A stretch of DNA of 64,000 nucleotides from Tetrahymena thermophila SB210. Its lineage: Eukaryota; Ciliophora; Oligohymenophorea; Hymenostomatida; Tetrahymenidae. Position 1 is the stretch's first letter, and each line of letters starts with the position of its first letter. Position numbers and translations under genes: made by a program. The notes under the pieces were generated by a model that saw nothing but the letters and a program-made list of their open reading frames with translations, ran no database searches and was not told the origin of the DNA. The stretch spans positions 1 to 64,000 of the forward strand of contig NW_002476178.1 of assembly GCF_000189635.1 (NCBI RefSeq). The letters are read 5' to 3'. Positions 11,674 to 22,806 of this stretch are shown here, in pieces.

Positions 11674-14089
11674 TCACATGAATTCCATATTAAATAATTT
11701 TTTAGAGTTCATTGCTTTTCTCTTAGGAGCTGTTTTTTCTAATCTTTCCATAAAGAATTTCTCCATCTTATCATATCTATTCTTATTAGCTTCAACAAGT
11801 TCATGTTGATATTGCTTGGAGGTAGTTTCATTGCCAGCCTTGACTCCACTTAAACCGAATCCCTTGGCTATTAAATGTAAATTAAGTTTTTTGACACGGA
11901 ATATATCTTTGTCTTTGAGTCTGGCATAAGCTCTTAAGCTACTTACATAAGCTCTACGAGCTAATATATATTTAGTTTTATCGTCTCTTATAGATTACCT
12001 AATTAAACTTTCTACATAGTGCATAGTATCCATACCGACATCATACTTTTATTTGATTTCTCTTTATACTTTGTCAAGAACAGGCTCGTCATCGAATTTG
12101 TTCAATTTAATTCCATATTTTTTCATTTTATCAACATAGGGTCTTTCTACATTATTCAAAATGAGTAAAGAAATACCCTTTTAATCTATACGTGCAGTTC
12201 TACCAATTCTATTACAATACTCACTGATGCTAGTGGGTACATCGAATAAAATAGTGTGAGTTACTTCGTAAAAATCTAAACCTCTACTGGCTACATCTGT
12301 TGAAATGAGGATAGCTCCTCCCTAGTATCTCTTGAAAGAAAAGTAAGTTTCACTACGAGTCCTTTGCTCTATATTACCATGTAGCTTAAATATCTTTTAT
12401 TTTAAAACCTAATCATCCTACTATACTTCACCGTTAGCATCCTTATACCTCATTGCATCGAAAAGGAAAGCAAAATAATCAACTTCGTCACAAGTTGATA
12501 CGAAAATAATAGATTTAGTATCCTAAAGCATGCTAAGGTAAGATACTAAAAATGGTACTCTGTGCTCTTCATTTATCAAAGAATAATACTAAATCAATGT
12601 ATCTGGGACTTTGAACATGTCATCTCCCTTTATATGTTTCTTTTCTTCTTCATAGTTTATTGGTCCATCTGCTTTATTTCTAAAATGAATTTTAAAAAAA
12701 ATTATTTTGTATAAAAGATAAAGAAATGCATACCTCTTTTGCTTAGCAAATCCAACGTATTTGATAGTCTAGGTAGACATCTTCAAGTAAAGACTTTCTA
12801 CACTGTCATTGAAGTTAGCTGAAATAAGAATTTTTTATACTTCCTCGAAGGAGACTTTCTATGTAAGCTATTCTACGATTTCTTCTAAATCTTTCTTGAA
12901 ACCCATATCTAATGTTCTATCAGATTCTTCGAAAACAATGTACTTGAGCTTGCTAAACAAGAAGGAATTAGTATTTTTGAGGTGATATAGCAATCTACCA
13001 GGTGTGGCAAATAGGATGGTTACTCCTTTTCTTAATCTAGCTTTTTCTTTTTTAGGATTTTCACCTCCCATCAAGCAACCTGTAATCAAATATTTTGATT
13101 TTTTAGTAACTAATTGCGCAACTTCTTCGCACTAAATGCACAATTCTCTAGTAGGGCAAATTACAAAAACATAGCTACCATCTTCTCTAGTAATCTTTAT
13201 AACATTTTAATTCAAATATAATTCAAAGATAAATAAATAAAATAAAGTTTACCTTTTGATCAGTACCCATGTGGACAAGATTCGAAATAATAGGAACCAA
13301 ATAAGTTAAAGTTTTACCAGAACCTGTTTCACTCTTCAAAGCGATATTTTCTTTTTTTAAAATCTAAGGAATACCTTCTTTTTAAATTTTAGTCATTGTT
13401 TCGTAGTTGCTTTCTTGTAAGGCTTAGACAACTTTAGGATGAATTTACTCTATTTCTCCGAATTTCTCAGCTGTGAAGACGGAGAGCTTTTACTATTCTT
13501 AATCTTTTTCAGTGAAAGGATAAACAACTTTTTGCATCATTTCCTATTACTTTTACTCCTTTATTTGCTCTTATTCTTCACTTTTTTATTTGTTTTCACG
13601 TCTCATATTTTACTTTTATTTAGTACGCTCAACATTATTTTATTCCTAATGCATAATCTTTTATATTTCGTTATCATAATCTCCTCCCTTTTAAGATTAT
13701 TCCAAGTATTACTTGAAGTCTTTCTTAAACTTATTTTGCTTTGTAGAATCTTATTGGTTTTCTTGTTTGTTGTCAGCTTGCTATTCAGGATTATTTTCTT
13801 CGCAGCAAGTGACTTCTGCTAACTTTGGAATCGTCCTGTTTGTACTTTTTTTAAAATCTTGGTTCTTAGAGATAGGCTTTTTAACTTTTAAAACATTGCC
13901 TTATTCTATGTCGTCGCTATTTTGTTAAGTTTTTTCTCTTTATCTCTTGAGGAAATTTTTATAATTTGTTTTTTGTTCAAATGCCTTTTGCTTATACTTT
14001 TCTCTACGTGCCTATGTTTCGTTTTTGCTAGGATCAGCTACTTTTTTAGGTGCAAAATCACCAAAGTTAATCATAATATCGTCATCCAT
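11674..14089 (-). CDS. DDX31: DDX31/Dbp7-like DEAD-box RNA helicase with altered motifs (three exons)
   Basis: Exons at 14089-13253, 13194-12734 and 12679-11674 join in phase to give 767 residues. A Lys/Glu/Gln-rich N-terminal arm of about 180 residues precedes the helicase core. Motif I is SETGSGKT (253-260), Ia is PTRELC, and the region GGENPKKEKARLRKGVTILFATPGRLL is typical of the DDX31/Dbp7 branch, which works in 60S ribosome assembly in the nucleolus. Motif V is STDVASRGLDF. The C-terminal block RRAYVSSLRAYARLKD, then LHLIAKGFGL, fits the DUF4217 extension of this branch. Three catalytic motifs deviate: motif II reads EESD (368-371) instead of DEAD, motif III reads SAN (404-406) instead of SAT, and motif VI reads NRIGRTAR (from 589) instead of HRIGRTAR. 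The fold looks intact; ATPase activity is in doubt. Confidence 0.9.
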
Positions 14090-14668
14090 TTTTTGAAAGA
14101 GTTTCTATCTTGTTTTTTCTATAATTTACTTTTGCTATGTATATAAATATTTCTTAAGTGACTTAAACTAGCTGTTGTTGACCAGTATAAATTTGTTGAA
14201 GTTTTTAGTTTGTGAAAAATAAACTTAATAATTTTTTTTTTAATTTGAATAAATTAATCTTTTAATATTAATGAAAAATTAAATACTTTTAGTCTATTAG
14301 TATCGAATTATATCAAATTTATTTATAATCGTGATATATTTTTATAAGTAGAAGAAATGCTCAAAATGTAGACATAATAAAAAAATAATTTACAAAATTC
14401 TAATAAACTATAATAAAATTAATTTAAACGAGATATTTATTCTTATCAGATTTCAGTTCTTAAAAATAGCTTGGTAATTATTTTTAAATATAATATTTTA
14501 TATTAATAGAAATACTATTAAAATTATATATATATATCCAACTCTAAAGATAAGATATTAACTAATTAATTAAATTTCTTTGAATATCATAATAGATATA
14601 TACTACATATAAGAGTATCAACCATTCAATCAAGCATATTCAAATATAAGTCCATTAAAATTAACAAT
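14090..14668. other. Divergent promoter region
   Basis: About 580 bp of A/T-rich DNA lies between the divergent helicase (minus) and TFIIA-like (plus) genes. It must carry both promoters. It contains AATTAATTAATTAAAT and TATATATATATA stretches near 14525-14570, but no motif I can assign to a factor. Confidence 0.55.
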
Positions 14669-15595
14669 ATGAATATTCAAAATGTATAAAATCAAGCATT
14701 TTTGGAAAGGGTTTAGAGCAAAATCATGCGAAAGATAGAAGATGAGTACTACTGTGGAGGAAGCATATTTAATTCATAAGATCAATTAGATTAATTTAAA
14801 TAACTCTGGCAACAAAAATTGAAATAGCAATTTGTTTTGTAAAATTAGATCTAATTGAAAGGCGAATTTAAAAACTAATATGATGAAAAATTAGTACAGA
14901 TAAACAAAAAACAAGATGATTAGAATGCTAAGAATTTTGGTAGCAATCCTAGAAAAATTTTAAAAAAAGAATAATTAAATGATGAACAATCTGATTAATA
15001 AATTTAAATAGTTCCTAACCAAAAGGAAAATATCCTTTCTTCTCCTCAAACCTAGTGCTTAAGTAGCTAAGAAACTCCAAAAAAAGAGGCAAGTTAATAC
15101 CAAAGCAACAAAAATTAAAAGATAAAGACTGAAAATGTGGATAACTCTGATTAAAAAGAACTTATTAAGTAAAGTTAAAAAAGCAGTAATAATAATAATA
15201 TTAAAGAAGAAGAAGAGATAGACTTTACTTAATGTATAAAACTTAGTGGTAGAAATATCAAAAATTAAAGCAAAAGAAAAAAAAATTAAGATAATAATGA
15301 AAGTGATGAAGAAGAAGAAGATGATAGCAATAAATCTGATAAAGAAAGTAATTTTTCACTAAATTCTGAAGACTTAGAAGATGTTTCAGATTAAATATTA
15401 GATGAAGGCTATTTCAATGAATTTGATAACCATCTTATTGGGTATATTGGAAAAGAAAGAAAAACAAAGAAAAAATGCAAAGAATAAAATAAACCAATTA
15501 CTTGTATAGATTTTTAGTATTTAATTGGCAATATTAATAATCAAGAAGTAATAATACCATCTCTGAGAGCTAATTTTGTAGATTGTAGGAAATGA
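14669..15595 (+). CDS. TOA1: Probable TFIIA large subunit (alpha/beta)
   Basis: This is an intronless frame of 308 residues. The N-terminal about 55 residues (AFLERVQSKIMRKIEDEYYC, then DQLDQFKQLWQQKLKQQ) fit the TFIIA-alpha four-helix segment. In that segment a helix with V..V....F is followed by an L..L..LW..KL helix. The middle is a low-complexity Gln/Asn/Ser/Lys linker, as in all TFIIA-alpha/beta precursors. An acidic block (NESDEEEEDD, about residue 200) follows, then a C-terminal segment (KPITCIDFQYLIGNINNQEV) resembling the conserved beta-barrel strand W.C.L.DGI...NGRDY. TFIIA stabilises TBP on promoter DNA in the nucleus. The match is by architecture and weak motif resemblance, so another acidic nuclear protein cannot be excluded. 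Confidence 0.6.
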
Positions 15596-16629
15596 CAGTT
15601 TGCCTGAAGTTTTTGCTCTTATAATTAAAATATTTACTTACTTACTTATCTTATAATAGCCATAAAAATAATTTAATTAATTTACGTCTAAAAATTTATT
15701 ATATTGTTACTACTGATTGTATTTTATTAAAATTTTTAATTAATTCTTTCCTTCATTCATTTTAATTGTTATGTTTTACATCTTCATAAAATCTATCTTA
15801 TTATCTTTCATTATCAAAAACTATTATTTATCTTAAAATTTATTTTTAATTTGTTTGAATAAAAATTTATATTCAGTATTAATTATATGTATATTTGTGA
15901 GAAGATTTTACAGTAATTAGTAACATAACTCCAAAACCATCATTTATTTTTATTTGCTTCAGTAAATGTTATTTATAGTTTTAAAAAAATAATGTAAGGA
16001 GAATATTTGTTAAATAGGAATAAAGAATAGATAGATAGAACAATTAATGTGATATTTTGCATGATAAATGAAGAAAATCAAAGTTACTTTGATTGTTCTT
16101 CAGTTTTGCGATTTTCTTAATGTAAATTAAACTAAAAAATACTATTAAATTTTGCTTTAAAACTTTAATATTTATATTCGTTAGATATTAAATAATATTA
16201 TTGATAAATATCTGCTTGAATTTATGTATTTAATAACGCTTTCTAGATTCATTTTTCACATTTCATCTAATTAATACTTGTGACTAATAGCTTACATGCA
16301 TTATTAAATACTATTTATAATAAAAATATATTTTTTTCATTAACTTTGTAAATTTTAAAATAGATAGTCATAGCATAGACAATGAATTAAATATTAGAAT
16401 TTTAAATGGAATGAATCTTTTTGGAATATTTTTTTTAAAGAAATTTTCGAATTACAAATTTTAATTTTCTATTGATTTTATTTATTTTCAAAAATTTGAT
16501 TTGCTTACAATTCTTTTTGCTTTGATTAAAGTGATTAAATTATTTGATAGACTATAAAATTTGAATACATCAATTTTTGTTGTTGATTAAACTAACTATT
16601 TTGGAAATTTAAAAATAAAATATTTTGCA
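15596..16629. other. Intergenic AT-rich DNA
   Basis: About 1 kb between two plus-strand genes holds the terminator of the TFIIA-like gene and the promoter of the phosphatase. The sequence is A/T-rich with short T and A runs. No coding frame or repeat family was seen. Confidence 0.6.
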
Positions 16630-17139
16630 ATGAACATTAGTGTTTTTGAAGAGGGATAAATATGGATGAATTGGTATGAATAAAACTCAATGGATATGAT
16701 TTGGTAAGTTTAGGATAAAGGTAATTTATGGTTGGGAAGCTTGATAGCGGCTCAAAAAATTGAGTAATTACAAGAATAAAATATAAAAGCTGTGATAACA
16801 ATTGCGGAAGGCACTAAATTAAAATACCCTGAAACTCTAATTCCTGAACATCTCGTTATAAACGCTTAAGATGTAGAATCATATGATATAAAATAGCATT
16901 TCGATGAATGCATTGAGTTTATTGAAAGAAATATTAACTATGGAAGTGTTTTGGTACATTGCATGGCAGGCGTTTCTAGAAGTGCATCGATTGTCATAGC
17001 GTTTTTAATGAAAATAAATAGATGGAATATGGAAAAGGCTTACAAACATGCTCACTCTAAAAGAAAGCAAGTAAGTCCTAACTATGGATTTCTGAAATAG
17101 TTAAGAGATTTTGAGTACGACTTAAAACTTAATGATTGA
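16630..17139 (+). CDS. Small dual-specificity protein phosphatase
   Basis: This is an intronless frame of 169 residues consisting of little more than a DUSP catalytic domain. The signature loop is VHCMAGVSRSAS, with the nucleophile Cys111, Arg117 and the following Ser. The general-acid candidate Asp81 lies in VINAQDVESYDI, correctly placed upstream. The start of the domain, GNLWLGSLIAAQ, matches the family's LYLGS.aA block, and the end, YGFLKQLRDFE, matches NpgF..QL..fE. It should remove phosphate from Ser/Thr and/or Tyr residues of a cytosolic or ciliary substrate. There is no MAPK-binding or targeting domain, which places it with the atypical DUSPs. The first ATG is used; a second in-frame ATG lies at codon 13. 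Confidence 0.92.
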
Positions 17140-18207
17140 AAAATAAATAAACAAATAAATAAATAATTTATTAATCAGCAAATAGTCTTTAAATAATCTA
17201 TTTTTTCTATTCGTATTCTATTTATCTGATTAATTTTAAAATTTATAAATAACAAGAAGAAAATTTTACATATTTTTTTTGGGTTAAGCTAAAGAGTAAA
17301 AAATATCAGATACAAATTATAAATGTAATAACTATAAAATTATATTAGTTGTCAGTATCATTTATTCCATTAAAATTTTAAGATAAATTACTGAAGCAAA
17401 CATCAAAAAATTTAATTTAAGACCTAATTATTGCTTGTTAAATTTACTTTGTACTTTGATAAATTTTTTAGCCAGCTTAATTTGATTTGTCTATTTTTAT
17501 TATTTTGATGATTTCTATTTATTATAATTTTTTTGAATTAATTTAGCTAGCTATTACTATGTTAATAAAAACGCAGTAATACATGCATTCATAAGAAATT
17601 TATCATGTTATTACATTCATGCTATTAAATATAATATATAGTTTGCTCTGATCAAACTATTAAAGATATTATTGAGTAAATTATCTTTTTTATTTAATGC
17701 CAAATTTAATAACATTAAATAGCACACAAATCAAAATATTTATGTTATCTTATCTTAAAATATTCAAAATACGCTACTAAATAATTTATTATTTTCAACA
17801 AAATACTTTAATTTGTAATTTGAGAGATGGATTATAAATATTTAGGTACTTTACTTGTTATCACTAGAAAAAAAGAAAGCCTTCTTTCTTTGATTGCTTG
17901 ATTTTTGTTAAATAACCAATCAAATTTATATATATCCATCAGTTTTTTGTATACTTAAAATTTTTATTCACCCTTGCTAAAATTGCTTTACTAAATTATA
18001 AAAATATCCTGATTGAGTCGAACAAATTAATAATAATTGATGATTAATTACTTTTATTTACTTATTCTTTTTTCAAGGAAATGTAATTCATGTATTTAAG
18101 ACCAGCTATATGACTTTGTGAATAATTTATAATTAATTAAAAAAACAAAAAAAGTATCAAAGAATAAAAACAAATTTCATAAAATAAATACATTCTTAAA
18201 AAAATAA
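17140..18207. other. Intergenic AT-rich DNA
   Basis: About 1.07 kb. A short inverted repeat, AGAAAGC / GCTTTCT-like, lies at 17872-17894 (AAAGAAAGCCTTCTTTCTTT) and could form a small hairpin. The remainder is A/T-rich without coding signal. Confidence 0.55.
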
Positions 18208-18573
18208 ATGGGCTGCATTTAAACCAAGAAGAAACTCACTTAAGTCTAATCAATAAATGAAAATAATAACTAGAATTTTACCTAAAAAAATGAAAAAGTT
18301 TACGATTTTGGACTTAAAAAGCAAGACAGTTTAAAGTTATATGATGCTGAGAATCCTAGAGGACTCATTACTAAGCACATATAAAAGAAGACTGCTTAGA
18401 AAACTTTAAGTAACTACAACTCCCAAAATGTTATTGAGTTAGAAGAAGGTTATCCTACTCCTAGCAAAGTAGCTACCACCACAGTCAATGGCAAAAGAAC
18501 AAGTATCTTAACATCATAACTCCTCAGTACTCCTTAGATTGAAAAGATCATATAAACTAATAACAGCTAGTGA
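18208..18573 (+). CDS. Small MGC-type, probably myristoylated and palmitoylated, protein
   Basis: This is an intronless frame of 121 residues. It starts MGCIQTKKK: Gly2 followed by Cys3 and a Lys-rich patch is the classic arrangement for N-myristoylation, palmitoylation and electrostatic membrane attachment. The rest is hydrophilic, Ser/Thr/Gln/Asn-rich and without recognised domains. It contains a possible phospho-patch, YPTPSKVATTTVNGKRTS, and ends QTNNSQ. It is expected on the cytosolic face of the plasma, alveolar or ciliary membrane. Function is unknown; resemblance is to lipidation signals, not to a family. Reading frame and start are well supported because the lipidation motif falls exactly at the first ATG. 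Confidence 0.75.
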
Positions 18574-20746
18574 AGAGTTAGTTGCAAATGAAATAAGTTT
18601 TGAATGATAAATATAATATTTCTGAGGGTTTATTTTTTGTAGACATACAGTCTAACCAATAAAAACAAAACAAAAAAGAAGCTTTTAGTTTGAATAAAAT
18701 TAAAGTCTGTCTAATTAGTGTTAAGAAACAATAGAAAATATAATAACAAATAATTAACTAATTAATTAACTCACCATTTATAATAATAAAAAACTAATTA
18801 TATTAAAAATACTCTTTTCAATTAATATCTCATCTCTGTATCCATCCATCATATCATTGATATGCTTGCTTATGTCTAATTTATTTTAATAACAAAAAAT
18901 TTTACTAAATTATAAATATCTGATTATTTCTAATTTTAATATGTATTATTTACTAATTCACATAATTATATAATGTAAGTAGATTATCAATTAAATTTAA
19001 TTTGAATTAACTCCTTTAAAGAATCTTTTTTGTAATTTTATTTTTTACAAAAGAAAAACAAAAACTTATTTTAGTTGATTTTTTTTTACAAATAAACATG
19101 AATAAATGAATTATTCGTTCTTTTATTTTGTTTGTTTCAAATTATTTACATTAAATACAATCGAGATGATAAATAAAGATAATTGAGTAACACATGTAAA
19201 TATTTTAGTGAACATAAATATTTACTGCCAAACTGCTAATTATATTTTTAATTTCCAGTAAATAAAATTAGCAATAACTTAACATTTTTAATAGAACCAA
19301 ATTTTTGTACTTAAAATTTTTAGCTAATTCAAGAGCTGTATCAAAATATAAATGATAAGCTTAACCTGCAAAAGAATAAATTTTGTTTTGCAATAACACT
19401 TTTTTAATTTTGAAAATGTTTTGATTACTTACCAATTCAAGATCAAAATCGTCATTTAGTTTTTTATAAGTTTTTCAAAAAAAAATTTTATGGTTGTTAT
19501 TACTTTTTTTTAATTTATTACTTTTCTTATAAAATTCCACAATAATTAGTATTATTCCTAATCAATATCGTTATTCTTATTCCCAGATCAAGTAAAATCC
19601 ATAAAAAAAATATTTATTAAAAATTAATGATATTTAAAAAATTGGTGTAAGCTGATCGCTTCATAATATTTTGGCAAACAAACACAATTTTGAATTTTAT
19701 TTTTTCCATTTAATTTATTGATCAATATTTTCAATTTAAATAAAAAATTTATTTTTAAATAAATACTTTTGTGAGCTATTACATTTCATTTAGAACTGTA
19801 AATATTAGTCTTTTTTAAACAAAAAATATTTTTTTAAATTTTATATTTTAAATAAAAGAACAAAAAATTATGAGAAAAATTCTTTCTAAAATTATTAAAA
19901 TGAATTCAAAAAAATTTAATAATAAAAAAGTATTATCCTTTTTTATATTATTCTAGCTAATTCGAATATTATTTTTCTTCATCCTCGCAATAATTAACGC
20001 TGGGGACTAATTATAATTTACAAAAATAAAAAAATTAATCAAATTTTAGGACAGAAATTGCATATTATTGATTTAATTATCTATCAGTATATCTGTCATA
20101 TATAATAAAAATAGATGTGAAAATTTTAATAATTAAATTTTAGCAAATTTAACTTAGCTAAAGCTGCTTAAGCTTTTCATTGCATTTAAATATTCTTAAA
20201 GAAAAAAAGTAATAATATATTAAAGTAAGCAGATTAGACACATGAAATATAAGCAAGACATTTATTTATTCATATATAAAATTTAATTATTTAATATAAA
20301 GTGATATAGATAGATATTAATTATATTTTTAATATAAAGTATTAGATTTTTGATTAATATTATTTGATTTATTTTACATATTGTTAATTAAATAACACAT
20401 TTATTTTTGCTCATTCTTTGAACCTGTTTTTTATAAAGAAGAAGAAGTCTGATTTTTATTATAATTTGTAAAGCTAATAATCGAATATATTCATTCAAAT
20501 CTAAAATATTTGTAAATCACCTAGACCTATCGTATATGATTATTGCATATTTGAGAAACGAAAGGTAAAGCGATTAAAAATTTTATAAATTTAATTAGTA
20601 GAAATATTTATAGATTTGATAAGAATAGAAAATTCATATGCTTATTTGTATTAGATCTATTTTATTTGTACATTATTAAGCTAATTTTAATATAAAGTAA
20701 CAAGTAGGAAGTATAGTAAATTTATGCGCCCTGTTTCTGTTGCTAC
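18574..20746. other. AT-rich spacer
   Basis: About 2.2 kb between convergent genes. It contains AATTAACTAATTAATTAAC near 18755-18773 and many A/T homopolymers. No coding-like frame, tRNA-like cloverleaf or repeat family was recognised on either strand. Confidence 0.6.
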
Positions 20747-21775
20747 TCATGCAATAGCCTTGCTGTTGATTGTGTCTTAGGTTGTTCTTTGAATACTTTC
20801 AGTTTCAGTAGAGCTATTCATTGTTGTTGTAATTTTTTATTCTTTAAGCAAAGCTGCATGTGAGCGCTACTGCTGCTAGTTCATTTGATCATTTAAATAT
20901 CCTTCAGATAATTTCTTGCCTTTATCTCCAAAAGATTTTTTATTACCGCTTTTGTGCCCAAAGCTACTTTTATGAGGTAGTCCAAATGATTTTTTTATAG
21001 ATTTGTTAATGTTACCTCTGCTAAGGCGATTTATGTCCTTTTCAACACTTTCAATAAACTCTTGTCCATGAAGAAAAGAAAGATCAGACTCGGAACATGT
21101 AAAGGATTTTTCATCAGAGACTTAGAAAGTTAGAAGCTAAACCTTTTAAGTAAATTACTAAGGGTTTTATGTGTAGTAATACATACTCACAGTATTAAGG
21201 TATTGATGCAATTTCTGTAAAGAAGAGAAGACAATTTCTTTACAAATCACTCCTTTAAAACTTTAATCCTCTTCAAATGAATTTTTTTTAGGTGAAGAAG
21301 GCTATTGTTTTATTGCTGGAAAAATATCATGTACTATATAGCTGCAATTTCCTTCTACAGTTGTTCGCTTTTTGAGTGAGAATGGATGCAAACTAGACCC
21401 AAACATTAGGAGAATTATAACTGAGTAATTATCTTCATCTAAAATTAGGTACTCGTCTAAAAGATACTATATCTCTTTATCAAAAGCATTAGCCATGCCC
21501 ATTCCAGCTTAGAATTTCCTTCCTGTGCTCTAAAATTCAATAAGGCTAAATTTGTCTTGAAGGTAATCAGGATCAAGGAAGCAGCATTCGTGATTATAAG
21601 CATAGCGTTATGAAATTTCATATAGTAAATCTAATTTCTCCTTTAATCCTATGCAAGTTTCTTCAAGCAGAGAAACAAATGCAATAGCGAGTCCATTCTT
21701 CCTTGGGTCAAAACTTAAAACTTGAGGAGAAAAAGTTTTTCCTTCTTTTCGATTAACGCAACACTATGCACCCAT
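20747..21775 (-). CDS. Unrecognised 342-residue protein with MGAQCC lipidation-type N-terminus
   Basis: This is an open frame of 342 residues on the minus strand. It starts MGAQCCVNRKEGK: Gly2 with Cys5 and Cys6 suggests N-myristoylation plus double palmitoylation and hence stable membrane attachment. The N-terminal about 230 residues look globular (alternating hydrophobics, several Cys, Trp-free). The C-terminal part is basic and low-complexity, with repeated KKSFG / KSSFG / KKSFGDKGKK units around residues 275-300 and a Ser/Thr/Gln tail. A good 5' splice site (GTGAGTATG) starting within codon 234 region could define a 48-bp intron; because 48 is a multiple of three the frame is open either way, so the protein may be 16 residues shorter. 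I do not recognise the family. Confidence 0.75.
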
Positions 21776-22267
21776 ATATAAAAGAAGCTAAGTTTTAAAT
21801 ACACAAATGAATTGATTGGTTAAGGTAGGATTAAATTTTAATAAGCTTTTTGATTGATATTTGTTACTATTATAAAGCAATATATAAGCAATTTTTTTGA
21901 TTGTTATTTATTATCAATTTAATATTCACAAAACTATTATTTATATTTACAATCAAGCAAATATATAAAAACCTCAACCACTTTAAAGAATAGCCTTTTC
22001 TATTCTTTTCTTTACGTCTTTTGTAACATAGGACAATTGGAGTCATAAAGTTTGACAATTTATCATTTTTTTTTTAACAAAGAATATTTATTATATATAT
22101 TCATGTAAAATCTCTCAAGATTGCAATCACCGAATGCAAGCTCATTTTCTTTCGAATGAAATCAAAATTGCATTCAAAAAAACTTTTTTAAAATTTGTAT
22201 TATTTTTAATTTTTAAAAATTCGAAGAAAAATTTATTTATTTTTATTAACTTTTTCTAACAAATAAA
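21776..22267. other. Intergenic AT-rich DNA
   Basis: About 490 bp upstream of the MGAQCC gene. It holds its promoter and two nearby copies of GAATGCAA/TTGCATTC-like words (22133 and 22169). No gene is supported here; the open frame on the minus strand at 21870-22058 is short and noise-like. Confidence 0.5.
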
Positions 22268-22470
22268 GATGATAAAAAAGCAAATAAAATTAGTTTGGGT
22301 TTTGAGTAAAAGGTAAAAGATGTAACAGATATCTCTGATATAAGTAAAAAAACTATAGGAACTCTTTAGACAACAGGAATTTATAAAAAAACAAAAGAAG
22401 CCATGAATAATATTGTTTGTAAATGAAAAATGAAGAAGAATCTGCTAAAAAAATTGCAGGAGAATTTTGA
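22268..22470 (+). pseudogene. Possible decayed gene fragment
   Basis: Plus-strand frame 22268-22426 reads as 52 codons of helical, coding-like protein (for example KVKDVTDISKKTIGTLQTTG, then YKKTKEAMNNIV) ending at TGA. The following bases continue in another frame as NEEESAKKIAGEF and then TGA at 22468. No ATG or intron links either piece to an upstream exon. The amphipathic Lys/Glu pattern resembles the N-terminal part of TIM44-like mitochondrial import proteins, but that is weak. A frameshifted remnant is the simplest reading; it could also be an unrecognised tiny gene or an isolated exon. Confidence 0.35.
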
Positions 22471-22806
22471 ATAAAATTTACTTTTTTTGAAGTAAATTAA
22501 CAAAATTTTTAATGAAATTCATACATGTTTTTATAAATTTTAAGATAAATAATATAGATATTAATTGAGAATTTAAAAGTATAATAAATATTTCTTTATT
22601 TAATAATTATTTCGCTAATATTTTTTAATTATTGTTATAAATTTTGGGTGATAATATTACTTTACTTGCATATTTTAAATAAATTAAATTGACTAATATT
22701 TTCAAAGGAGACTTTGCTTTTAAAAGATGATTTTGCTATTTTATTTATTAATTTATATTCTTTCTTTATTTCTAATTTCTTGCTTTCATTTTTTTGTACT
22801 TAATTT

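Noticed and set aside
13439..14146. Three plus-strand open frames opposite the helicase gene
   Set aside because: They are antisense shadows of the minus-strand helicase's Lys/Glu/Gln-rich arm, giving meaningless Leu/Phe/Cys-rich translations.
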